The position numbers were made by a program, and so were the translations under genes. Under the pieces are notes generated by a model, which searched no databases, was not told the origin of the DNA, and saw only the letters and a list, made by a program, of their open reading frames with translations. DNA of 64,000 bases, from assembly GCA_029379385.1 (NCBI GenBank), contig CM055612.1:18600001-18664000 (forward strand), in the 5' to 3' direction. This document shows positions 39,149-52,477 of the stretch, one piece after another. This stretch comes from Quillaja saponaria (Eukaryota; Streptophyta; Magnoliopsida; Fabales; Quillajaceae). Each line of letters opens with the position of its first letter. The first letter of the stretch is position 1.

Positions 39149-42100
39149 TAAGGAACAAAGTTTTATTTCGAAGGATCGTTTCGACAAGCCCAGAAATGAA
39201 AACGATTTGGGAAACAGTATGAAAACGGCATGGAAACGCTAGTTTTTTAGGAAACACATGAAAACATATAATAAAATACATATTATAGTAATTGTAAGTA
39301 TCTAACATGAATAATTCAGTACATAAAGAACTAATAAATACATATCAAAGTAAAAATTATAACACAAACATAATAATTCAAGAAAAATATTAAATTACAA
39401 TCACATTCAACAAGTTGTGGAGTGTCTAGTAGGTGCATATCTAGAATATTGATATTGTCTAAGAGGAAATTGATAGTATTGTTCAATATAGCTACAATAC
39501 TGATCATAACTCATGTGATGACAGAAATGTATATCATATTCCCTTACATATTTCTGAAAATTTTCAACATTGTATCTAAAATTCTGAGTTTGTGTAACAA
39601 AATGACCAAAATGAGAATATGATGATTGTGTATCTTATCCAGGAGATGCATTATAGCCATAATTAGAGGATAATGAACCATAATTGAAATTAGAAGCATC
39701 ATATCCATATGATTGAGACCCATATCCATAGCTAGAACTATAAGTTGAAGAATCATCTCTATGCATGTTAGTTCCACCCAAATGAAATGAGGAAAAGTCT
39801 GAAGTTAAACTTTCAGCATCCATCATCACTATATGTCCATCATTTTGCATTTAACGTTCATTATTTTTTTTTTCCTTCGACCATAATGCTTTTCATTTTC
39901 ACGTAATGGTCGATGCCCATGATCAGTATCTTGAGTACAATAATTAAATCGTTGCTCTTCAGTAAAGAATACTGCACCTAAACTTCCACCTCTGTTGCAT
40001 TGTCCTACATCTCCTCCATCTCCTTCATTATTACCTCCATCTCCACTATCATCACTATTATCACTACCACTTTTATCATCATCATCATCTTCTTCTTCTT
40101 CTTCTTCAGTATTAACAGATGTATACCTTGAATGATGTTGAGATCCTCTCATTAAATTTTCAAACTTTTCATCATCAGCTATTTGGGTTCTTCTTGTTTA
40201 CATTCACATACCATATGCTTGTGATTAATCTTGTGTCTCTGACCAACGATTAGCAAAAGTGGTTAAATAAGCATTTGGCCTAGTTGGTTAGCCATGACCA
40301 TCAAATTCATCCAATAATATATCTTCGGTATCATCTAACCATTCAAAAAGACCTTCGTTATCTTCAAACACAGTGGTTAAATCTATTTCTTTGAAATCAA
40401 CATTTTCCTTACTTTTCTCTTTCATAATATGCTTCAATTTCAACCTCATGCTGTATTGTGCATAAACGAGCTTTTCTAGTTTTTCATAGTAAAGTCGGTT
40501 ATGTACTTTTGTGTGAATAAGAGCAAATGTACTCCAATTTCTTTCACACCCACTAGATGAACTTGTCTGTGACAATACTTTTAATGCAATCTTTCTTAAA
40601 TTTGGAGCATCCGTTCTATACAAAATCACCATTCAGCTGTGAAAAATATATTACAATTATACCATTAATTAAAAATTGTATTAATGAAATAAAGTTATTA
40701 AATAAAATCAAGTTACCTGGATTCGTTTTTTCTTTTCCTTTAACAACTAGTCGACTTGAAAATCTAATACTGGTATCTCGAAAATTTTTAAGCTATTAAC
40801 AAATAAATTGTTAATTCTCAATAGCAATAAGTATAGATAAAATTCAATACTATTGAACATTTCTTATTACCTCTGCTAGTGCATGAGAAGCTATTGTACT
40901 GCTTGGTTCAATTCTATTAACCACATCTTTAAGTGCATTTATTAACTCTAGTTGATCCCCAATATTTTCATTATATTGGTATGCGGGATTCAAGTAATAT
41001 GCTATTTTGTTTTAAAAAAATAAAAATATAACATAAGTTAGAGGTATGTTTAGAATATCAAGTCATAAGCAAAATCATACATAACTATAATATATATTCA
41101 TTACTTACCTGCTATATGAATATGAGATATTATCTACTTTTGACAAAGTTCATCAATGACATTAATATCATTTTTATAAGAATTTGGGGTAATTTCTTGT
41201 ATTTGTTCTTTTGCTTTTATCATTGATGCATATACATATGGCATAGTTGCTAATTTCTCCCCATCAACCATTCTTAGTACTTTTGCAATTGGAGCATGTA
41301 TGCTAACAATTTTTTTAGCTCTTTCCCAGAACTTAGAATCCATAAGAGTTTGGTGAACTTTCTTCCCAATTAGATTCTTACTAGATGCACTCATTGCCTA
41401 TTCATCAGAATTCATCATTCTTTGTTAGCCATTCTTATGTTGTAGAAGACTTTCACGAGCAATATAATTTGTGGTAAATCTTGTTTAAGCTGGCCATATC
41501 AATTCACCTGTGCAATGTTTCCTTATCAAATGAAGAACTTTTCCATAATTGCAAATGAAATTTGTACACTTTTTTGCTTGCTCTAGAATAGGTGAAACAC
41601 TTTTGAATTTCAAAAAGTCGTGTAATACTAAATTAAGAGAATGTGCAGCACACGATGTCCAATATAAATGTGGTCTTCTATCCATCAATAAATTTGCAGC
41701 CCTTTTGTATGAAGATTGATTATCTATGATGATTTGAATTACATATTTTTCACCAATCTCTTGAACAATTCATCCATAAACTCGAAAAGATAATTAGCAT
41801 CCTTGTCAATCTCCGTTGTATTTATTGATTTGTGAAAAACTATCTTTTGATCACAATAAATCAAAAGTTTGTTATTGACAAATGGGTTATAGATATCCAT
41901 CCATCACACATTAGAGTCACTTCATAAACCTCTCATTTCTTTTTAAATTCATCAATATATTCCTTTAATTCATCTATCTCATCCTCCAAAATAGGACCAC
42001 TGATTTCATAAGGAGTAGGCCCTTCAACTCCAACCCCTGCACGTGCAATTTCATCAATCATACACTGATAATATGGCCATTGTGCTTTGTTAGGAGCAAT

Positions 42101-43456
42101 ATTTTGATAAATAAAAAATTTTCCAATAGCATGCTTTGCTGACTTTGCCCACTTTTTTGGATTCCACATGTTTTTCAACTTTTGTTGGTAAACATCTTGT
42201 TGCCTATATATGCTTGGATTTATCTCTTCTTTACTTTGGCCTTTTTCTCTCCTAGTAAACTTTCCGAAACCTTCTTTCACACTCTGAATGCGACTTAAAT
42301 TTTGAGTTCGTGTATCCTTCATCCTTGGATGTGGAACTTGCTTATATCCTTATTCTGCCATATATATATCATGTATTAATAAATTTGTTGCATATTGAAG
42401 ATTTTGTCTTTCCTGTATGCTCATCTCATCATCTGTGTCATCAATATCTTCTTCTCTAATCCCCGCTCTTCTCCTTGTCCTGCTCATTAAATTTTCTCTC
42501 ATCTCACCTCTTATTTTCATTTTTTTATTCTCTTGTTTCTTCTCTCTCAAGTACAATCTCACTTGTTTAGAAATTTTCACAGGACATTTCTCACACTTTG
42601 TCACATTTGAATAACCTCCAGCTAAATGTTGTTTGCCTCGAGCAATACCTCCTCCCTTAATTTGTTTTTCACAAAAATTACAAATTACTTGTTGACGATT
42701 ATCACATATTCTTTCCAAATACAGTCATCCAATATCATCAGCCTTTTTTTTTTTTTTTTGGATTGTGGCTCTTCGATAGCCGATTGTTTACCTTTTGAAG
42801 AAGAAGAAGCCATCTTTTATTTTTAACTGCAAAAATATAAACATGTAACCTAATTAAATTATACTAAGAGAAAATTTAAATAAATTAAATTGCTAGAAAA
42901 AATAATTAAAAAAATGTATTTTCTAATTAAGTCATATTTACTGATGTTATAGGATAATAAACTTAAAACAGTTAAACAGTTTAAACACACCTAACTCTTT
43001 TCTTCGTCTCTTCTCTCCAGCGAGACTTTCTCTGTAGCTGTAACTCTACAACTCCTTCCATATCTACAACTCTCTCTTCTTCAACTTCGTCTCCAATAAT
43101 CCAACTAGACTACTTTACACCCAATCGATTCCAGCTCCTGCAATAGAATCAAGGGCCTCTCTCACTCCTGCGAACTTGCTCTCACATCCTCTTCTTCAAA
43201 GACAGATGAATATTTCTCTTCCTTCAATTATCTAGTGCCTTTTTTTTTAAAAAAAAAAATTGTCTGCTTTTGCTTTTTCTTTTTCTTCCCCTTTTTGTAC
43301 CTACAGACCTGCAATTTTGGTACCTTTGTGTCCATCTGTTTCCACCGAAACGGTGGAATCAGCTCCATTTCCACCGAAACTACAAGCTTTCGTTTCTGTA
43401 TATGTGATTCGTTTCCATGTGTATGGAAACTGAATCGACAGCAATTTGGTTCCTTT
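39149..43456 (-). mobile_element. hAT transposon copy 2 with perfect 8-bp TSD
   Basis: 4,308 bp. Left end TAAGGAAC, right end GGTTCCTTT (reverse complement AAAGGAACC). It is flanked by ATTTGCAG at 39141-39148 and 43457-43464, a perfect 8-bp duplication. The TSD falls in the codons for I-F-A-D of the LINE RT catalytic box. Subterminal GGAAAC/GTTTCC motifs cluster at both ends. Confidence 0.93.
39407..42813 (-). pseudogene. hAT transposase, copy 2, broken
   Basis: Start ATG at 42813 (MASSSSKGK). The BED finger is intact (CNFCEKQIKGGG, KQHLAGGYSNVTKC; about 42715-42600). A DUF659 region follows with several stops (42322-41690), then DRRPHLYWTSCAAHSLN (41688), the KKVHQTLMDSKFWERAKKI region (41360) and the dimerisation block SQTSSSSGCERNWSTF (about 40580). 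One TAG after LLDEFDGHG separates the C-terminal tail, which has an Asp/Glu run (40120-40040) and Tyr-Gly-Ser repeats (39780-39650), ending at the TGA at 39407. Better preserved than copy 1 in the BED region, but inactive. Confidence 0.85.
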
Positions 43457-44080
43457 ATTTGCAGATGATCTCATTCTTTTCTCAGAAGCTACGGTGTTTC
43501 AATCCACACTTATCAAGGACGTTCTTATGGAGTTTGGACATGCCTCTGGACAAAAAGTTAATTTTGAAAAATCTAGATTTTATTGCACTCCAAGGGTTAA
43601 GAATAGCATCATTAGGGAGATCGAAAGACATTCTGGTTTGAAGCACACTACTGACCTAGGGAAGTACCTTGGGGTACCACTTTTACATGGTCTTCAATCG
43701 AGGAGACATCACAGCTATATTATTGACAAAGTTAAGACTAGGTTAGCAGGATGGAAAACTTTGTCTTTATCCATGGCTGGGAGATCAGTTTTCATCCAAC
43801 CGTTATGCAATCAATTCCTTTTTATACCATGCAATCTTCTAATTTGCCTGTTAGCATCTATGAAGAGGTAGACAAGCTCAGTCGTCGTTTTTTGTGGGGT
43901 GAGAGGGAAGACAAGAAAAAGCTCCACACTGTCAGCTGGGAAAATATTACAAAACATAAAGACAGAGGTGGTATTGGACTTAAAAACCTTAAGTTGATGA
44001 ATGACGCATTCCTAATGAAGATAGGACAGAATCTTATTATGGACTCTGCTAGTCTCTGTGCTCAGGTTATCAATACTAAG
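43457..44080 (+). mobile_element. LINE body segment 3: C-terminal reverse transcriptase and thumb
   Basis: Resumes exactly after the hAT TSD with ADDLILFSEA, followed by GQKVNFEKSRFYC, LGKYLGVPLLHG, KTRLAGWKTLSLSMAGR, RRFLWGE and GGIGLKNLKLMNDAFLMK. One frame change occurs near 43800. Ends at 44080 (VINTKF), where the gypsy element is inserted. 44076-44080 (CTAAG) is the gypsy TSD. Confidence 0.9.
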
Positions 44081-44456
44081 TTTTAATATAGTATAATGAC
44101 AATCAATGGGAGTGTGCCACATGGCGGTTGCCTATTCATTTGCATACTTGAACAGTTTCGGTGGCCCGTGCACGAGCTCGTCTGCTCTATATATACTTGT
44201 TGTTTTCCTGAAGAGAGTAAGATATACAAAAAGGTAAAAGTTTAGTTACCAGTCCTCTTATTACCGTTTACCGAGCTCTTCCTCTTTCTGACTTATTCAT
44301 CGGAGGATCTTGGGAGTTCACCTCGGGCTCGGCTCCCGTCCTCTATTTTGTAAGGCTTGAGAACGTCAGGTCGCCCGGTCTCCAGCTCGGGTAAGTGGAA
44401 CCCATTGAGGAGACCACCTCATCAGGTCATCAGCTCTGACAAATCCAACATTAACA
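44081..44456 (+). repeat. 5' LTR of the gypsy element
   Basis: 376 bp, TTTTAATATAG...CATTAACA. The first dinucleotide is TT where the 3' LTR has TG. TATA-like TATATATA at about 44189-44196. Confidence 0.9.
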
Positions 44457-44457
44457 T

Positions 44458-44473
44458 TGGCGCCGTCTGTGAG
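44458..44473 (+). other. Primer-binding site of the gypsy element
   Basis: TGGCGCCGTCTGTGAG begins two bases after the 5' LTR. The TGGCGCCG core is typical of plant Ty3-gypsy elements that do not use initiator Met-tRNA. The tRNA itself was not matched. Confidence 0.7.
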
Positions 44474-44508
44474 AAAGTTATTTGATTTAGCTTACCGACT
44501 CAACTGAC

Positions 44509-45792
44509 ATGGAAAATAGAGAAGAGACTGAGGAGCAACGTAGGTCGGGGAAGGCAGAGGGTGTGGAAGGGGGGTCACTTCCTATTCCCATCCTAGACCC
44601 TGACACTCCGGTCACTCAGAAGCAATACGGGGAGATTATGACAGCCTTGGGAGAATTCTCCGCCAGGGGAGCTGTTTGGTCGCCCCCGAGGACCCAACGG
44701 AGAATTCAACGAAGATCTGGATGAAAGCTCGGGAAGCAGCCGAATGGCAGAGGTTAGGGCGGAACCAAGGGTTGAATACCTCGCCGAACACACAGAAGCT
44801 CGCCATCCTTTTACAAAAAGCGTAACCAATTGCCCAATCCCTCGAGGGGTTAAAATCCCGGCCTTGGAGCAGTATCATGGAACTTCAGATCCTGATGATT
44901 TCATGATCGGGTTTGAATCTTTCATGCTGCTGCATGGCGTTCCCGATCAGGTGATGTGCAGGGCTTTCGGCTCTACCTTAAGAGAAAGAGCGAGATAGTG
45001 GTTTGCCCAACTCAAACAGGATTCCATTCACTCATTCGGACAGTTGGTTTCCTAATTCAAACGCCATTTCATGACAAATAAAAGGCACAAGAAGGACGCC
45101 AGTTATCTTTTGTCTCTTAAATAGGGTGACGAGGAGCCCCTTAAGGAGTTCGTGGGACGTTTCAATTGTGCTACTTTGGAAGTGGAGGATGTAAACCCTC
45201 AAGTAGTGATAGTTGCTTTGAGATATGGTTTGCAGAAATCTGAGTTTAGGAACAGCCTGAACAGAAGAACGCCGAAGACTTTGGAAGAGCTCATGAACCG
45301 AGCGGAGGAGTATATTAATCAGGAGGAAGCAGATCGGGATCTGGTAGCACCTTTATACCAGCCTCCCAAAAGACAGCACTCGCCCGAATTTCGTAATGCT
45401 CCGCCAGGTCACCGGAGGAAGGAAAAAGGAAGGAAAAAGGAAGGGATAGGAGAGAGCAATCAACTCCTCGCCAAATATTTGAAAATTATAAGCAGTTGAA
45501 TAATACCCGAACAGTGGTTCTTCTGGCTGCCCAGTCAAGAGGCATTCTAAGATTTCCTTCAATCCTTAAACAAAAAAACAAAAATATAGACAGTTCTAAG
45601 TTTTGCATGTTTCACAGAAGCCCGGGACATGATACCGAGGATTGTTTCACGTTAAAAGATGAAATAGAAAATTTGATCAGGAGAGGTTGTTTGACCGAGT
45701 TTGTTCAACAAGAAGGGGCCAGAAGGGCGCGCCAAGATGACAGGTCTCGCGGCGAGCACTCTTCTCGCTGTTTTGAGCAACCCCGAAGATAA
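44509..45792 (+). pseudogene. gypsy gag, broken
   Basis: Starts MENREETEEQRR. A frame change occurs near 44725. The retrotransposon gag domain then runs IPALEQYHGTSDPDDFMIGFESFM, CRAFGSTLRERAR, a stop, WFAQLKQDSIHSFGQL, a stop, further sequence, a stop, EEPLKEFVGRFN and TLEELMNRAEEYINQEEAD. A His/Cys cluster (FCMFHRSPGHDTEDCFTL, about 45600-45655) occupies the zinc-knuckle position of Tat gags. At least three in-frame stops and two frame changes. Capsid function is lost. Confidence 0.85.
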
Positions 45793-45894
45793 AAGGGGAA
45801 TGTAGTGGGCGTCATACACACGATTAACGGTGGGTTTTCGCTGGCGGATAGAACGTAGTCTGAAAAAAAAAGGTACGCAAGGAGACCGCTGTCA

Positions 45895-48800
45895 GTGGAG
45901 TCGCGGCCTAAGAAATCTAGAGAAGAGCGTCCCTCGGGAGTCATTAGCTTTTTCGATGAGGATCTGCGGGCGATCGAGAGTCCTCACGAAGACATCCTGA
46001 TTGTGTCCACCAAGATCGCCAATTATCAGGTGCAAAGAGTCTTGATTGGCAACGGAAGCTCGGCTGACATTATGTACTCTAAGTGCTTTGATCAAATGGG
46101 GATCTCAAGGCAAACATTGAAGCCGTTTGAAGGATCACTGGTGGGATTCAACGGCGAAGCAGTGGAGGTGGAAGGATCGGTCGAGCTACCAGTCACATTG
46201 AAGGACGGGAACTTTGAGAAAACGGTGATGCTGCAATTCTGTGTGGTAAAATTACCCTCGGCCTACAATATCATACTAGGTCGACCATTTTTAAACGCCG
46301 CAAGGGTTATACCCTCTTCCTGACACGTTTGTTTAAAATTCCTGACTGCCCAAGGAGTAGGTACCCTGCGCAGAAATCAGAGGGTAGCACGGCAGTGCTA
46401 TTTTGCAAGTTTGCACGCCAAGTCTGCTGAGGTCTTGCACACAGACGACATCAGGGATGCCAGGCCGAACAAATGGATGGAGATACGTAGAAGACCAGAT
46501 TCAGTGGACAAGTTCGAGCCGGTGAACTTATTTGAGGGTAACCTAGAAAAGACCGTTCTTGTCGGTACAGAATTGGAGCAGGGAGTGAGAGAAGCTTTGA
46601 TAGTGGTCTTGAGAAAAAATGCTTATGCCTTTGCTTGGTCAGCCAAAGACATGCCGGGGATTGACCCTTCTATCATGCACCACAGATTAAGTGTCAAGGT
46701 GGACTCCAGGCCAAAAGGCAGAAGAAGAGAAATTTCGCTCTGGATAGGCAAGAAGCTATCCAAGAAGAAGTGTCCAAGCTGTTGGAGGCAGGTTTCATCA
46801 GGGAGGTATATAACCCCAACTGGTTAGCGAATGTGGTCATGGTACGAAAGTAGAGCGGGAAGTGGAGAATGTGTGTGGATTTCACCAACCTGAATGAAGC
46901 ATGCCCAAAGGACAGTTTTCCCTTGCTCCGAATTGACAGGTTGGTTAACAGTTCATCAAGAAACGAGCTACTCAGTTTCATGGACGCCTATCCTGGTTAT
47001 AATCAGATAAAGTTGGCTGAAACGGGAACCTACTGCTTTATGGTTATGCCGTTCGGTTTGAAGAACGCCGGTGCGACCTACCAACGTTTGGTAAACAAAA
47101 TATTCAAGGCACAAAAGGGTCGTAACGTGGAAATATACGTGGACGACATGCTGATCAAAAGTCCAACCTCAGAACAACATGTCAAAGATTTGCAAGAGAC
47201 TTTCTCTACAATAAATCGTCACGGGCTGAAGCTCAACCCAACCAAATGTACATTCAGGGTCTCGGCGGGCAAATTCTTAGGTTTCATGATAACTGTAAGG
47301 GGAATTGAGGCTGTTCTTGGCATGCAAAGCCCGAGGTCGACCAAGGAGGTGCAGAGATTGACGGGTCGAATCACAGCCCTGGCACGGTTTATGTCCAAAT
47401 CGGCGGACAGATGCTTCCTTTTTTTTCAAACTCTGAAGAAAGCGTTCTCGTGGATTGACGAGTGCGAAGTGGCCTTTCAACAGTTGAAGGAATATTTGGC
47501 CGCGGTTCCCATACTTGGAAAACTGGTGGAGGGCGAGGCACTAATCCTTTATCTAGGTGCATCTGCAGTGGCCGTTAGTTCGGTGTTACTTAGGGAGAAC
47601 GGTCGCGAACAGTAGCCCGTATCTTACACTAGCCGAGTCCTCCAAGGGGCGGAGATCAAGTATCCCCACATCGAGAAAATAGCTCTGAAATTAAGGCCAT
47701 ACTTTCAAGCCCACACGGCAGAGGTCAAGACCAACCAGCCATTGAAGAAGACTTTGCACAAGCCTAATACCTCAGGAAGAATGGTTCAATGGTCAGTCGA
47801 ACTGGGCAAATTTGATATACGGTACAGCCCCAGAAAGGCCATTAAAGCTCAGGCATTGGCGGACTTCATCGTGGAATGTACTTTTTCGGGTGAAAATTCG
47901 GGCGATCTAAACAATGAAAGCGCTGAGTATGAAGGCTGGTTATTGTACGTGGATAGGTCGTCCGATAAACTTGGCGGCGGAGCCGGAGCAACTCTGAGGT
48001 TCCCTGACGGACAGATAACGGAGTGCACCATTAAGTTTGATTTCCCTGCCTCCAACAACGTAGCCAAGTACGAAGCCCTGATTTTAGGTCTACGATGGGC
48101 CAGAGTAGCAAGAGCGGATGAATTGAGGGTTTTTTGTGATTCTTAGTTGGTGGTGAAGCAGATTGCGGGCGAGTATATAGCACGGGAGATCGCCATGATC
48201 TAGTACTTGGAAAAGGTTAAACAGCTCATTAGCCGTTTCACGAAAGTAGTAGTACAGCATATTCCGAGGAATATGAATGGGTGAGCTGATGAACTCGCAA
48301 AGCTCCACGGATGTGATAAGATGAAGGCTCGAATCCATACGTTGAAAAGGCCGAGTTACGAAGAGTCTGAAACTTTGGCTGTCGAAACGTCGGTTCTACC
48401 ATGGATGACTCCGCTAGTAGATTATATACTATCAGGTGGGCTTCCTTTAGAAACAGCGGAAGCGAAAGTTGTCAAAAAAAGAGTTGCTAGGTATTGCATG
48501 ATACATGACCGTTTATACAGAAGGTCCTATACCCGCCCGTATCTGAAATGCCTGTCTGAGGAAGAGTCAAGATATGTATTAGACGAAGTGCATAGGGGTG
48601 TTTATGGAGCACATATAGGTTATAGAGCACTGGCACAGAAAGTTTTGAGAACGGGATATTTTTGGCCTACCCTTCAGGAAGATGCCAAGTTGTGGGTGAA
48701 GAAGTGTGACAATTGCCAGAGGTCGGCTAGAGTGCCGAGGATACTCCCGAACAGACTAACATCCATTACCAGCCCTTGGCCCTTCGCTGTATGGGGTTTG

Positions 48801-49431
48801 GATATTCTAGGACCTTTTCCTTGGGGAAGAATGGGAAAGGTAAAGAAGTTCATTTTGGTAAATTGTGATTACTTTACCAAATGGGCTGAAGCGAAGCCGA
48901 CGACCTCAATCAATGCCAAAGCCGTGGAGAAGTTTCTGTGGAAACACATAATCTATCGTTTTGGAATTCCAAAAGCCATAGTCACCAACCACGGAAGACA
49001 GTTTGATTGCCGACCTACGAAATCCTGGTGCTCGAAACTGGGAATAGACCTACGTTTTTCGTCGGTAGCCTACCCTCAGGCAAACGGCCAGGCATAAGCT
49101 GTTAACAAGGTACTCCTCGAAGGACTAAAGAAAAAGGTAGATCGGAATAAATTAGACTGGGAAGAACAATTGCAGCAGGTTTTATGGTCGTACCGCACTA
49201 CATGGAAGATCGCCAATGGGGAAACTGAGGCCTTTGCAAGTGGGTGATCTTGTTTTGAGACTAAATCAATTCAAGAGTGGAAGCTCGGAAGGAAAACTCA
49301 AGAAATCATGGGAAGGCCCGTACCAAATTTTAAACATTGTGGATCCCGGGGCTTACAAAATCAGAACGGAAGCGGGAAAGGTCCTCTCGAACAGCTTCAA
49401 TGCAAGACATTTGAAGAAATATTATCGTTAA
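45895..49431 (+). pseudogene. gypsy pol (PR-RT-RNH-aRNH-INT), broken
   Basis: The protease region (about 46015-46320) has VLIGNGSSADIMY, where family members have an Asp at the Gly position, then NIILGRPFLN. RT (46869-47330): MCVDFTNLNEACPKDSFPL, FMVMPFGLKNAGATYQ, IYVDDMLIKS. The RT-associated RNase H extends to about 47850. A second RNase H-like domain starts near 47945 (LLYVDRSSDKLGGGAGATL, ALILGLRWA). Integrase has H-H-C-C (HRGVYGAHIGY, CDNCQ), GLDILGPFP, VTNHGRQFD (usual Asp replaced by Asn) and NGQA followed by TAA at the catalytic Glu. A deletion near 49200 joins this to the C-terminal GPYQI domain (49216-49431). At least six stops and two or more frame changes. Confidence 0.92.
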
Positions 49432-49566
49432 TATATATCATCTTGTTCTGCAAATATTTATCTCCTTGTATCTGCTTGTAAAAATTAATGAAGAACGTTT
49501 GGTTTCGTTCATTTCAATGTTGCTAATCTGAACCTACCTTTTTTAGGCGACAAGGATTTTTTCAGG

Positions 49567-49828
49567 GTCCCAAGATCGCCAAACCCAGGTGCGGTTGAGG
49601 TTCACCTGGTCGAATCAACGACCTGACAGGGAACTCGACAGGCACGCGAGGCTGCCAGGTTTTCACCTGTGGTCCGAGCCTCCGCCGAGTCCCAAGATTA
49701 CCAAACCCGGATGCAGTTGAGGTTCACCTGGTCGAATCAACGACCTGACAGGGAACTCGACAGCCCGGTGCTTGCTGACAGGCACGCAAGGCCACCAGGT
49801 TTTCAACTGCGGTCCGAGCCTCCGCCGA
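49567..49828 (+). repeat. Tandem repeat between pol and the antisense ORF
   Basis: Two units starting at 49567 and 49689 (GTCCCAAGAT..CCAAACCC), 122 and 140 bp long; the second has an 18-bp insertion. Shared blocks: GAGGTTCACCTGGTCGAATC, CGACCTGACAGGGAACTCGA, GGTCCGAGCCTCCGCCGAGT. Such arrays in this region are known from Tat-type elements. Confidence 0.85.
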
Positions 49829-50020
49829 GTCCAGCTTCAAGCCTCATTAAGATGGATTGCCTGTTTGTGTTTAAGTTCATTACTCGAATTTACAATTTAA
49901 AATAGGCCAAATCGTAATCATAAGGACGGGTCAAATGCTCAATAAAATACGCATAATAATAATTCATTTCAAATGTATTCATTACAAAGTCAAATTACAA
50001 AAATTACAAGTGTCCCAAAA

Positions 50021-52477
50021 CTACTGATCGCCCCCATCCAAGTCAACGGTTTCGACCTCCTCTCCTGCATTGCCCTCGTCCTCGGATCCGTCGTCCTGGT
50101 CAGCCTCAGCTTTAGCGAGCAGCTTCGCCAGTCTTTCCTCCTCTTCGGCTTCTTCCTCGCTAGGCCACTTCGCCTCAGAAATATCCAAATAGAGGTTATG
50201 CTCCTTTAGCCAGGATCTACAACAGACCCACCCATTCGCGTACAGACGACTGCCGTGATCATAGATCATATTTCGACAGTTGTCAGAATTCTTGAAGTTT
50301 TCCACAGCTGTCTAGGCCTCCTCTTTGGATGCCTCCACTTCGGCCCTCAGCTTGGCGATTTCATCTTCCTTGTCCTTGGACGCCTCTAGGCCGGCCCTCA
50401 GCCTAGCGATTTCATCGTCCTTCCCTTTGTAGGCCTCAAGTTCAGCCCTCAGCCAGGCGATCTCACCGTCCTTCTCTTCCCTTAATTTGGCCGCCTCGGA
50501 CTCAACAGCTCGGCACTTTTCAACCTCTTCTCTTAGGCGATCTGCGTCCTCGTTTTGCTCACGGCACTTCTCGAGCCACCCTTCTACCTCGGCCCCCAAA
50601 CGTAAGACTTGGGCCTGCAGTGACTCGAAATGTTCGGAAGCAGATCGCCCTTCAGCCTCGGCCTTCTCTACTTGTATTAACCTGGCCTTTAGATTTTCAT
50701 TTTCTTGAAAAGTACCGAGCAGTTTATCCACTGAGTATTCGGCGTCCTCTTAGACTTTATTCAATTTCGTGTACAAGGACGCCTGGTATTGGAGGGACTG
50801 CGACCAACAAGGTCACGTCAATATCATTATGCAAACATTCTACGTGCTGCTATACAAAAATTCAAAAATTCACAAGTGATAAAGGTCGTCCATACCTGCA
50901 TGCCAGCAGACAGCCCGGTAATAAAAGCGCTCTCTAGGGGGAGATCGTCAATCATAGCCGCGTCTGCTAGCAAGGTGCTCCCTCTCGCTATGGCATAGGC
51001 CGCGCTGGGGATATTGCTGATGTAGGCGTCCTCCGGGATGCCCAGGAAGATGTGCGCTGGAACCTTGGCCAGCGAAAAGCCGTCTGGTCCTGTTCGCTCC
51101 CTCGAGGATGGCTTCACCCTTGCCCTCTTTTACGGGAGACCAGATTTTCCACAAAGGGACGTCTTTTGGCAGTGGTCCGCAGAGATCGTTGCCAAGGGAA
51201 GCACGCCCTCAGTCACCTCTGTCCAGGGCTCTTTCTGGGCCCTTCAAACAGAGGACACTTTGGCCATGTCTCTATGGGAGGCCGAGCTGGGTTTTGACCT
51301 TTTGGGAACTCTCCCACTCTCTTTCATCGGCCTCTTTCCTTTGTTCGAAGCCTGAGCAGCTCTCTCTTTCAGGGCCTCAAGATGGCGCCTGGTCGCTGCC
51401 CTGACTTCAGCGGCCTCCTGTTCCTGTGTCAGACCCATATCTGCAAAGCAAGAAATTAGTCGATCAGCAACAATAAAGGACTAATCAACAATAGCGTTAA
51501 TAACACGACATTGCACGGTGCGAACCAAAATCCAGCACGGATAAACCCGTTCTAGCCAAGATCGGACCAAAAGTAAAAAATGTTGTGTCCAGAAGCCCGC
51601 CCATCTGAAACTTCTGGTACGCAAGAATTTTATAGTACTTCTTCCTCTGCACCCGATTCATCTTAGGAGTTTTCGTAGGCTTCCATGTTCGTAAAACCCC
51701 CTACTGGAGCAGCAAACCCGTGAAGCGAGGAACCTCAACGAAGAAGTACCGAGGTTTCCACTCTTTGTTACTGTCGGGATGTCCTCGGTACAAGTCGAAC
51801 CTGGCAGAAAAGTATATCCACGCCCCTGACTTGTTCTTAATTTGATGAAGATTTCTGAACACAGTCAAAGACGGGTGAATCTGCAAGTTGTGACAGACGC
51901 CAACGAATATTATTAGAAATCGCCATCCATTAGGAGTAATCTGAGCTGGACAAATACCAAAGGCATTCAACATTTTAACAATGAAAGGGTGGAAAGGATA
52001 GCGAACCCCGGCCTTCAAGTAGTCCTCATAGAAACAGAAGGTGTTTGGGCGAGAGTGATGAGGGCGATCTCTATAAGGACCGACCTTGTAAATTTTGGCC
52101 CCCACTCGTTCAAAGTACTACCTGCGCACGAGCTCCAACCTTTGGTCACTTATAACATTCTCAATGGCGTCCACAGCGGTGACGTTAGTTTGAGGCCAGA
52201 AGGTCGCCGAGTCATCGTCTGATTCTTCGTCGTCGTCCTATTCGGGCGAGAAGCGAGCCAGAGCAATGGCCTCGTCCTTATCCTCGAAAATTCCAGGCTC
52301 GGTATTTTCTGAGTTGGAGGACGTGGACGGGTAATAAGCTAGGGAAGGCGAAAGAACCTTACCCTTCCCCCGATGATATCTAGGCTCCTCGTCCACTGGC
52401 ATTATGGTGCCGTCTGCTGGGTGGTTGCTTGATGTGATGAAGGGCGGGGCAGATACAGTACCATCCTCACTAGACAT
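50021..52477 (-). pseudogene. Antisense ORF of the gypsy element (putative gypsy-type transposon domain plus coiled coil), broken
   Basis: ATG at 52477 (MSSEDGTV). Order on the minus strand: Ser/Glu/Asp-rich head; a domain at 52105-51701 (RYPFHPFIVKMLNAFGI, QITPNGWRFLIIFVGVC) matching the plant 'putative gypsy type transposon' family; a basic linker (51438-51244); a region ending ITGLSAGMQ (about 50905); a long charged coiled coil (50731-50312, LRAELEAYKGKDDEIARLRAG); and an acidic tail ending VDLDGGDQ at 50021. Two introns are inferred: one ending TTTGCAG near 51441, and one from AG|GTATGG near 50900 to CGCAG near 50803. In-frame TAGs near 52240, 52120, 51710, 50752 and 50312 kill it. Function in the element is unknown. 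Confidence 0.8.
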